Shown in pieces: positions 1 to 4,648 of a DNA stretch of 7,107 bases. A model generated the notes under the pieces. The model had not been told where the DNA came from. It was given only the letters and a program-made list of their open reading frames with translations, and did not search any database. Every line of letters starts with the position of its first letter. Position 1 is the first letter of the stretch. Source of the DNA: JAUREX01 sp044356825. Its GTDB lineage: Bacteria; Pseudomonadota; Alphaproteobacteria; Rhodobacterales; Rhodobacteraceae. Both the position numbers and the translations under genes were made by a program. The DNA lies in assembly GCA_044356825.1 (NCBI GenBank), contig JBIKVM010000152.1, positions 1 through 7,107 on the forward strand, written 5' to 3'.

Positions 1-992
1 GGGCCGAGGAACTCGGGCACCGCGCGCGTCCCGGAGACGAGGTTGACGAGCGTCACCGTATCGACCCGCAGGAGCCGCCCCACGATCGCGCGGGTGATCG
101 GGTTCATGTCATAGCCGATCACCATCGGCACCCCGGCCGCCGCAAGCTCGAGCGAGACGGTCCCCGAGGCCGCGAGCGCCACGCGCGCCGCACCGAAGGC
201 GGCGGCCTTGTCGCCCGCGGGCACCGCGCCCTCGTGCAGCACCACGGGCGCCCCGGGCCAGCCCGCCACGCGCGCGCGCACCTCGGCCCCAAGCGCTGCG
301 ACCGCGGGCACGACCACGCGCGCCCCGGGCCGGTCGGCGATGACGCGGCCGAGTGCGGCGCCGAAGACGGGGGCAAGGCGCGACACTTCCGAACGGCGCG
401 ATCCGGGCAGGGCGAGGATCACGGGCGCATCGCCGAGGTCATGGCGCGCGCGAAAGGCCGCGACCTCGGCCGCGCCTGCGGGCGCCACCGCCGCGGCCGG
501 GTGGCCGACGAAGGTGCAGCCCATGCCTGCGGCCTCCATCAGCGGCGGCTCGAGGGGCAAGAGCGCCAGCACATGATCGACGAGCGGCGCCATCCGCGCC
601 GCCCGCCCCGGCCGCCACGCCCAGACCGAGGGCGCGACATAATGGACGGTGCGCAGCCCCGGCCGGGCGGTGCGGGCACGCCTCAGCACGCGCAGGCAGA
701 AATCGGGGCTGTCGATGGTCACGACCGCATCGGGGGCGGCGGCGATGAGGGCGTCGGCCGTCTCGATCATCCGGCGGCGCAGCGCGAGATAGCGCGGCAG
801 CACCTCAAGAAGCCCCATCACCGAAAGCTCGGCCATGGGAAAGAGGCTTTGCAACCCCTCCGCCGCCATCGCGGGGCCGCCCACGCCCTGAAACGTCACC
901 CCCGGCGCGAGGTCGCGCAAGCCCGCCATCAGCGCGGCCCCCAGCCGGTCGCCCGAGGGCTCTCCGGCGATGAGGAAGATGCGCGGCCTCAC
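1..992 (-). CDS. lpxB: Lipid-A-disaccharide synthase LpxB, 3' end cut by window edge
   Basis: LpxB is a peripheral inner-membrane glycosyltransferase (GT19) that joins 2,3-diacylglucosamine-1-phosphate (lipid X) to UDP-2,3-diacylglucosamine, giving the lipid A disaccharide and UDP. I translated 330 codons from a GTG start at 992-990. Family landmarks in order are GEPSGD (residues 10-15), TIDSPDF (92-98, containing the conserved Asp region), APSVWAWRPGR (120-130), FVGHP (161-165), LPGSRRSEV (195-203), ASGTVSLELA (275-284) and VNLVSGTRAVPEFLG (316-330). The family is usually about 380-390 residues, so roughly 50-60 C-terminal residues lie outside the window. The GTG is chosen because it places the GEPSGD motif at the usual distance from the N terminus and overlaps the lpxI stop by 4 bp (GTGA), implying translational coupling. 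Identity is very secure; the exact start is slightly less so. Confidence 0.96.
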   Translation of the reverse strand, partial: MRPRIFLIAGEPSGDRLGAALMAGLRDLAPGVTFQGVGGPAMAAEGLQSLFPMAELSVMGLLEVLPRYLALRRRMIETADALIAAAPDAVVTIDSPDFCLRVLRRARTARPGLRTVHYVAPSVWAWRPGRAARMAPLVDHVLALLPLEPPLMEAAGMGCTFVGHPAAAVAPAGAAEVAAFRARHDLGDAPVILALPGSRRSEVSRLAPVFGAALGRVIADRPGARVVVPAVAALGAEVRARVAGWPGAPVVLHEGAVPAGDKAAAFGAARVALAASGTVSLELAAAGVPMVIGYDMNPITRAIVGRLLRVDTVTLVNLVSGTRAVPEFLG

Positions 993-1795
993 CTTTCGGC
1001 CCAGAGGGCGAGCCCCGCGGCATCGGCGGCGGCGACCGTCTCGGCGCGTTCGAGCACGATCACCCGCCCGGCGCCGAGGCAGATGCCCGAAAGCCCCGCG
1101 ATGGCGGCGGCCGCGACCGTCGTCGGCCCGATCGCGGGCAGATCGGCCCGCAGCTCCTGCCCGGGCTTGGCGCGCTTGACGAAGACGCCGCCGCGGGCGG
1201 GTTCGAGGTCCGGCCGGTGGCGCGCGACGAAGCGCAGCATCGCGTCGGTGCCATAGATCGTCTCGACCCCGAGGCAGAGCCCCGCCGCGACCGCGCAGCC
1301 CTGCCCCACATCGGCGGGCCCCAGCGCCGCGAGGATCGCGGCCCCGCGCGCGGCGTCCGCCCGCTCGGCCGGCGTCGGCGCACGCGCGCCCAAGACACCC
1401 TCGGCCGCGATCAGCCCGGGCGCCACCTCGGCCACGCCCGCGACCGCGAAGCCTTCCTCCTCGATCAGCCCGATCACCGCGCGCAGCGTCGCGTCGTCCC
1501 CCCCCGCGAGGGCGGGCAGCAGGCGCGGCACCACCCGCGCCGTCGCCGGATCGAAGCGCGCGGGGTCGAGCCGCGGCCGGCTCACCGCGCCCGCGAGCAC
1601 CACCCGCCCGACCCCCATCCCCCGCAGCGCCTGCAGCGCGGGCATCAGCCGTTCGAGCGCGAAGGTGAGATCGGGGGCGATGGCGTCGGGGGCGAAGCCC
1701 TCGATGGCGGCGACGACCGGGGGGTCGGGGAGCGCCGCAGCGAGTGCGACCGGCAGCGCGCCGCGTCCGGCGATGATGGCGAGGCGCCCGCTCAT
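989..1795 (-). CDS. lpxI: UDP-2,3-diacylglucosamine pyrophosphatase LpxI
   Basis: LpxI hydrolyses UDP-2,3-diacylglucosamine to lipid X and UMP, the step before LpxB. It is the analogue, unrelated in sequence, of LpxH, and is typical of alphaproteobacteria (first characterised in Caulobacter; formerly DUF1009). The protein has 268 residues, a normal length. The N-terminal domain opens with LAIIAGRGALPVALA (5-19). The C-terminal catalytic domain contains GQGCAVAAGLCLGVETIYGT (164-183) and KRAKPGQELRADLPAIGPTT (207-226). Asp218 in the RADLP motif probably corresponds to the Asp reported as essential in Caulobacter LpxI; this is an alignment by eye. The ATG overlaps the lpxA stop (ATGA, 1795-1792) and the TGA overlaps the lpxB GTG, so the gene is translationally coupled on both sides. 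Confidence 0.95.
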   Translation of the reverse strand: MSGRLAIIAGRGALPVALAAALPDPPVVAAIEGFAPDAIAPDLTFALERLMPALQALRGMGVGRVVLAGAVSRPRLDPARFDPATARVVPRLLPALAGGDDATLRAVIGLIEEEGFAVAGVAEVAPGLIAAEGVLGARAPTPAERADAARGAAILAALGPADVGQGCAVAAGLCLGVETIYGTDAMLRFVARHRPDLEPARGGVFVKRAKPGQELRADLPAIGPTTVAAAAIAGLSGICLGAGRVIVLERAETVAAADAAGLALWAER

Positions 1796-2589
1796 CGCGG
1801 CGCGAGGAAGGACCGGTCGGAGGCCGCGAGGATGAAGCCCGTCACCTCGCGCACATGGGGGCTGTCGGTTTCGTCATGGAGCCGGCGCGCGCGGTCGAGG
1901 AACGACCCCTCGCCCTGCGCGAGCATCTGATAGGCGGCGCGCAGGGCCGTGATCTCGGACCGCTCCACCCCGCGCCGCTTCAGCCCGACGAGGTTCAGCC
2001 CGTCGAGCTCTCCCCTCGGCGCCTGCACGAGGCCGAAGGGGATGACATCGTTCGTCACCATCGTGACGGCGCCGATGATCGCGCCGCGCCCGACGCGCAC
2101 GAACTGGTGCACCCCCGACAGCCCGCCCACGATCACCTCGTCGCCGATCTGGCAATGCCCCGCGATCGCGGCCTGATTGGCGAGGATCACGCGGCTCCCG
2201 AGTTGGGCGTCGTGGCCGACATGGGCGCCCGTCATGAAGAGGCAATCATCGCCCACCCGCGTGACGCCCCCGCCGCCAGCCGTCCCGGTGTTGAGGGTCG
2301 CCCCCTCGCGGATGCGGCAGCGCGCGCCGACGATGAGCCGCGTCCGCTCGCCCTGATACTTCAGGTCCTGCGGCACCTCGCCCACGACGGCGAAGGGGAA
2401 CACGACCGTCTCCGCGCCCACATCGGTCCAGCCGGTCACGACCGCGTGGCTCTTCACCGTGGCGCCCTGCCCCAGCCGGACCTCGGGGCCGATCAGGGCA
2501 AAGGGGCCGACGGTGCAGCCGGGGCCGATCTCGGCGCCCGCCTCGACGATGGCCGCGGGATGGATCTGCGCTGTCGGATCGATTGCCAT
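1792..2589 (-). CDS. lpxA: Acyl-ACP--UDP-N-acetylglucosamine O-acyltransferase LpxA
   Basis: LpxA is a cytosolic homotrimer that transfers a 3-hydroxyacyl chain from ACP to the 3-OH of UDP-GlcNAc, the first step of lipid A synthesis. It has 265 residues (E. coli 262). Residues 1 to about 190 are left-handed beta-helix hexapeptide repeats, with the family hallmarks GEVPQDLKYQGERTR (70-84), GTAGGGGVTRVGDD (102-115) and GLKRRGVERSEI (202-213). His126 in GAHVGHD matches the catalytic His125 of E. coli; His123, His145 and His161 match His122, His144 and His160. The residue aligned with E. coli Gly173, the acyl-chain ruler, is Ala174. The C-terminal helical domain is complete. The ATG follows the fabZ stop by one base (TGAgATG), which suggests reinitiation, and the lpxA stop overlaps the lpxI start. 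Confidence 0.97.
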   Translation of the reverse strand: MAIDPTAQIHPAAIVEAGAEIGPGCTVGPFALIGPEVRLGQGATVKSHAVVTGWTDVGAETVVFPFAVVGEVPQDLKYQGERTRLIVGARCRIREGATLNTGTAGGGGVTRVGDDCLFMTGAHVGHDAQLGSRVILANQAAIAGHCQIGDEVIVGGLSGVHQFVRVGRGAIIGAVTMVTNDVIPFGLVQAPRGELDGLNLVGLKRRGVERSEITALRAAYQMLAQGEGSFLDRARRLHDETDSPHVREVTGFILAASDRSFLAPR

Positions 2590-2590
2590 C

Positions 2591-3052
2591 TCAGCCTTTC
2601 GGACGGTCCATCATGGCGGTGAAGCTCGCCTCGGCCACGAGGTCGGCCCCGACGAAGGCCTGCCCGTCAAAGCGCCAGACCTTGCCGCCGCCGCGCGTGA
2701 CCGTGACGCGCAATTCGAGCACATCGCCCGGGCCCACCTTGCGGCGGAACTTGGCGCCGTCGATGCCCATGAAATAGACGAGCGTCCCCTTGTCCGCGAG
2801 ATCGAGCGTGACGCCCACCAGGACGGCGGCCGTCTGCGCCATGGCCTCGATCACGAGCACGCCCGGAAAGACGGGCACCTGCGGGAAATGGCCCTGGAAC
2901 TGCGGCTCGTTGAAGGTGACGTTCTTGATCCCGGTGCAGGAGGTGCCCGGCACGATGTCGCGCACCTTGTCGACGAGCAGGAACGGATAGCGATGCGGCA
3001 GGATGCGCTGGATCAGCGCGATATCGGCCTCGAGCGGGGCGGTCTGGGACAT
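2591..3052 (-). CDS. fabZ: 3-hydroxyacyl-[ACP] dehydratase FabZ
   Basis: FabZ dehydrates 3-hydroxyacyl-ACP to trans-2-enoyl-ACP in type II fatty acid elongation in the cytosol, and so competes with LpxA for the same substrate pool. The protein is a single hotdog domain of 153 residues (family about 140-155). It shows the substrate-tunnel motif ILPHRYPFLLVD (17-28), NVTFNEPQFQGHFP (44-57) with catalytic His55, and FPGVLVIEAMAQ (62-73) with catalytic Glu69. The frame is open further upstream to 3214, but that extension is low-complexity Arg/Pro/Ala sequence lying inside trpF. The ATG at 3052-3050 has an excellent AGGAGG ribosome site six bases upstream and gives the family-typical N terminus, so it is preferred. 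It lies 43 bp downstream of trpF and 1 bp upstream of lpxA. Confidence 0.97.
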   Translation of the reverse strand: MSQTAPLEADIALIQRILPHRYPFLLVDKVRDIVPGTSCTGIKNVTFNEPQFQGHFPQVPVFPGVLVIEAMAQTAAVLVGVTLDLADKGTLVYFMGIDGAKFRRKVGPGDVLELRVTVTRGGGKVWRFDGQAFVGADLVAEASFTAMMDRPKG

Positions 3053-3058
3053 CGCGGG

Positions 3059-3064
3059 CCTCCT
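3059..3064 (-). promoter_or_regulatory. Strong Shine-Dalgarno site of fabZ
   Basis: On the minus strand AGGAGG is followed by six bases (CCCGCG) and the fabZ ATG. It is the best ribosome site in the window and decides the fabZ start against the upstream in-frame alternatives. The strong site fits fabZ being the first gene of a translationally linked fabZ-lpxA-lpxI-lpxB group. Confidence 0.85.
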
Positions 3065-3076
3065 GTCGGGCGCATC

Positions 3077-3093
3077 CGGTCGGCGTGCGACCG
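3077..3093 (-). other. Small inverted repeat in the trpF-fabZ gap
   Basis: Read on the minus strand, CGGTCG - CACGC - CGACCG can form a perfect 6-bp stem with a 5-base loop. It begins two bases after the trpF stop codon. No T-run follows it on the minus strand, so it is not a convincing intrinsic terminator; it could be a 3'-end or processing structure, or chance in GC-rich DNA. I see no clear promoter in the 43-bp gap. Confidence 0.35.
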
Positions 3094-3095
3094 TG

Positions 3096-3773
3096 CTAGC
3101 AACTCGCCCCCCCGGGCGCAAGCGCAGCCCCCCCGGCGCGCGCGGCCTCGACGAAGGCGCGGATGCGGGCGGGATCCTTGACGCCCGGCGCGGATTCCAC
3201 GCCCGAGGCGACATCGACCTGCCGCGCGCCCGTCAGCCGAATCGCCTCGGCGACATTGCCGGGCGTCAGCCCCCCGGCCAGAAGCCACGGGCAGGGCCAG
3301 CGCCGCCCCGCGATCAGCCGCCAGTCGAAGGCAAGCCCGTTGCCGCCCGGCAGCACCGCATCGCGCGGCGGCTTGGCATCGACGAGCAGCATGTCAGCGA
3401 CCCGCCCCTGCGCCGCGATGGCCGCAAGATCGGCGGCGTCCGCCACCCCCACCGCCTTCATCACCGGCAGGCCGAAGCGCGCCCGCACCTCGGCCACGCG
3501 CGCGGGCGTCTCGGCCCCGTGAAGCTGCACGATGTCGAGGGGCGCGACCGCCAGCGTTTCGGCCAGCAGCGCATCCGTCGGATCGACGAAAAGGCCCACG
3601 CGCGCCACACCCGGCGGCACGGCCGCACCGAGTGCCGCGGCCTCGGCCGGGGTGATGCTGCGGGGCGAGGGCGGGAAGAAGTTGAAGCCGAGATAGCGCA
3701 CGCCCGCCGCGACCGCGGCGGCAACCTCATCGCCGCGGCGCAGGCCGCAGACCTTGACGGCGATATCGCGCAC
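3096..3773 (-). CDS. trpF: Phosphoribosylanthranilate isomerase TrpF
   Basis: TrpF catalyses the Amadori rearrangement of N-(5'-phosphoribosyl)anthranilate to CdRP in cytosolic tryptophan synthesis. The 225 residues form one TIM barrel of normal length. The catalytic general base is Cys9 in the N-terminal motif VKVCGLRRGDE, and the general acid is Asp132 in LLVDAKPP. GFNFFPPSPRSI (29-40) and IVQLHGAE (81-88) are family signatures. The phosphate-binding loops are LAGGLTPGNV (165-174) and DVASGVESAPGVKD (187-200). The short tail after about residue 210 is Ala/Gly-rich. The start is GTG (3773-3771), three bases after the preceding LapA-family stop, with only a weak ribosome site; it gives the expected N terminus. 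The stop is TAG. trpF is often followed by trpB in related genomes, but here fabZ follows. Confidence 0.96.
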   Translation of the reverse strand: MRDIAVKVCGLRRGDEVAAAVAAGVRYLGFNFFPPSPRSITPAEAAALGAAVPPGVARVGLFVDPTDALLAETLAVAPLDIVQLHGAETPARVAEVRARFGLPVMKAVGVADAADLAAIAAQGRVADMLLVDAKPPRDAVLPGGNGLAFDWRLIAGRRWPCPWLLAGGLTPGNVAEAIRLTGARQVDVASGVESAPGVKDPARIRAFVEAARAGGAALAPGGASC

Positions 3774-3776
3774 CGC

Positions 3777-4139
3777 TCAGCCCGTCTTGCGCGGGGTGTC
3801 GAGGAGGGCCAGCACCTCGTCGCCCCCGTCCGAGGGCGCCGCGCCCGCCTCGGCCAGCCGCCGCTCGAGCCGCGCGACCGCGCGCCCGTTGGCTGCGGCC
3901 GCCGCGCGATAGCGATGCTCGCGCAGCCATTCCCAGACGAAACCGATGAGGATCCCAGCCACGACGCCACCGAAGATCACCAGATAGAGCGGCACCTCGG
4001 CCGCGCGGTTCATGCCGACGAGGGCCGCCACATCCTCGGGCAGCAGGCGCAGCGTGACCATGTCGCGATTGGCCAGCGCCACCGTCAGCAGCCCGATCGC
4101 GATCGCCCCCAGCACGATGAGGCGCAGAGCGATCATCAT
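3777..4139 (-). CDS. LapA-family (DUF1049) small inner-membrane protein
   Basis: This is a 120-residue protein with two predicted transmembrane helices, at about residues 4-23 (ALRLIVLGAIAIGLLTVALA) and 50-70 (PLYLVIFGGVVAGILIGFVW). A short linker containing RDMVTLRLLPED (25-36) lies between them. A cytoplasmic-like tail follows, Arg/Ala-rich and possibly a short coiled coil near ARLERRLAEAG (89-99). The layout, the N-terminal hairpin and the position directly after ihfB are typical of the LapA domain family. E. coli LapA acts with LapB in lipopolysaccharide assembly, but this protein's own function is unknown to me, and the tail has no LapB-like TPR repeats. The first ATG overlaps the ihfB stop (ATGA, 4139-4136). 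A second ATG follows immediately, so the start may be one codon later. It ends three bases before trpF. Confidence 0.85.
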   Translation of the reverse strand: MMIALRLIVLGAIAIGLLTVALANRDMVTLRLLPEDVAALVGMNRAAEVPLYLVIFGGVVAGILIGFVWEWLREHRYRAAAAANGRAVARLERRLAEAGAAPSDGGDEVLALLDTPRKTG

Positions 4140-4435
4140 GGCTCGTCCGTGTCCGCCCCGCCGTTCAGCCGATCGCGCAAGAGCTTGCCCGCCTTGAAGA
4201 AGGGCACCGCCTTGGCCGATACCGCGACCGAGGCGCCGGTACGCGGATTGCGGCCGGTCCGCGCGTCGCGCGCCTTGACCGAAAAGGCCCCGAAGCCCCG
4301 CAACTCCACCCTGTCACCTCGTTCGAGGGCGGCGATGATCTCCTCGAAGACGGTCGAGACGATGCGTTCGACATGGCGCTGCGTCAGGTTCGGATTTTCC
4401 TCTGCGATCTTCTGCACCAGTTCGGACCGGATCAT
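4136..4435 (-). CDS. ihfB: Integration host factor subunit beta
   Basis: IHF-beta pairs with IHF-alpha to bind specific sites in the minor groove and bend DNA sharply, serving nucleoid structure, recombination and transcription control. The protein has 99 residues (E. coli 94). It starts MIRSELVQKIAEENPNLTQR, which is the helical dimerisation part typical of the beta subunit. The DNA-binding arm has GFGAFSVKARDARTGRNPRT (47-66) with the intercalating-proline motif RNPRTG, followed by AVPFFKAGKLLRDRLN. The same frame is open upstream to an ATG at 4555, but that extension contains the candidate promoter and has no family homology I recognise, so the ATG at 4435-4433 is preferred. A G-rich stretch (GGGGG) about five bases upstream serves as the ribosome site. 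The stop overlaps the LapA-family start by 4 bp. Confidence 0.96.
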   Translation of the reverse strand: MIRSELVQKIAEENPNLTQRHVERIVSTVFEEIIAALERGDRVELRGFGAFSVKARDARTGRNPRTGASVAVSAKAVPFFKAGKLLRDRLNGGADTDEP

Positions 4436-4452
4436 GGCAACCCCCAGAACGG

Positions 4453-4472
4453 CCGCCGCATCGGGGCGGCGG
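4453..4472 (-). promoter_or_regulatory. GC-rich hairpin in the ihfB 5' leader
   Basis: On the minus strand CCGCCGC - CCCGAT - GCGGCGG forms a perfect 7-bp stem with a 6-base loop. It ends 17 bases before the ihfB ATG, just ahead of the G-rich ribosome site. If transcription begins at the promoter proposed here, the hairpin would occupy most of a short 5' leader and could affect ribosome access or RNA stability. The structure is visible in the sequence; the regulatory role is inference. Confidence 0.4.
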
Positions 4473-4490
4473 TGTCGGACATACAATTTG

Positions 4491-4518
4491 ACTATAGGCA
4501 AGATTCCCTTGCGGCAAA
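4491..4518 (-). promoter_or_regulatory. Candidate sigma-70-type promoter for ihfB
   Basis: In a locally AT-richer part of the gap the minus strand carries TATAGT (4496-4491), a good -10 match. Upstream is TTGCCG (4517-4512; 15-bp spacing) or the overlapping TTTGCC (4518-4513; 16-bp spacing) as a mediocre -35. Transcription would start near 4484, giving a leader of about 50 bases to ihfB. The site lies downstream of the rpsA terminator-like hairpin, where a separate promoter would be needed. The spacing is short of the ideal 17 bp. Confidence 0.4.
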
Positions 4519-4584
4519 GAAGAATCTGCGCCGTCAAGGTGACGCCCGGACACACGCGCGGATTTCCGCTCTCTGAAATGCGAA

Positions 4585-4608
4585 CGGCGCCCCGCGATGG
4601 GGGCGCCG
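4585..4608 (-). terminator. Intrinsic terminator-like hairpin after rpsA
   Basis: On the minus strand CGGCGCCCC - CATCGC - GGGGCGCCG forms a perfect 9-bp stem with a 6-base loop, followed directly by TTCGCATTTC. The T-tract is interrupted, as is common in high-GC alphaproteobacteria, so termination may be partial. It lies 40 bases past the rpsA stop and before the ihfB promoter candidate, as expected for the end of the cmk-rpsA transcript. Confidence 0.6.
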
Positions 4609-4639
4609 CCGGTAACCTCCGGCGGCACGCGGCCGCCGG
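4605..4639 (-). promoter_or_regulatory. Alternative hairpins upstream of the rpsA terminator (attenuator-like)
   Basis: An 8-base word occurs three times. In minus-strand order the copies are CCGGCGGC at 4639-4632 (segment 1), its complement GCCGCCGG at 4626-4619 (segment 2), and CCGGCGGC again at 4612-4605 (segment 3). Segment 2 can pair perfectly with either neighbour, with a 5-base loop (1:2) or a 6-base loop (2:3). Segment 3 shares bases 4605-4608 with the 5' arm of the terminator hairpin at 4585-4608. Therefore 1:2 is compatible with the terminator, while 2:3 would remove four of its nine base pairs. Segment 1 begins nine bases after the rpsA stop codon. The pairing is directly visible; the attenuation function is inference. 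Confidence 0.4.
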
Positions 4640-4648
4640 GTGTGCGTG

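Noticed and set aside
234..1256. Plus-strand open frame of 340 codons
   Set aside because: It is antisense to lpxB and lpxI and has low-complexity His/Arg/Pro/Ala composition without motifs.
1217..2622. Two plus-strand frames (1217-1930 and 1855-2622)
   Set aside because: Both are antisense to lpxI and lpxA and follow the codon periodicity of those genes; no family features are visible.
3053..3214. Longer fabZ start at 3214
   Set aside because: The extra 54 residues overlap the trpF 3' end in another frame, are Arg/Pro/Ala-rich, and are not part of FabZ; the AGGAGG site supports 3052.
4475..4500. Possible IHF binding site in the AT-rich patch before ihfB (autoregulation)
   Set aside because: On neither strand does the sequence match WATCAANNNNTTR without several mismatches.
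4436..4555. Longer ihfB start at 4555
   Set aside because: The extra 40 residues are not found in the IHF-beta family as I know it, and this stretch contains the likely promoter and leader hairpin.
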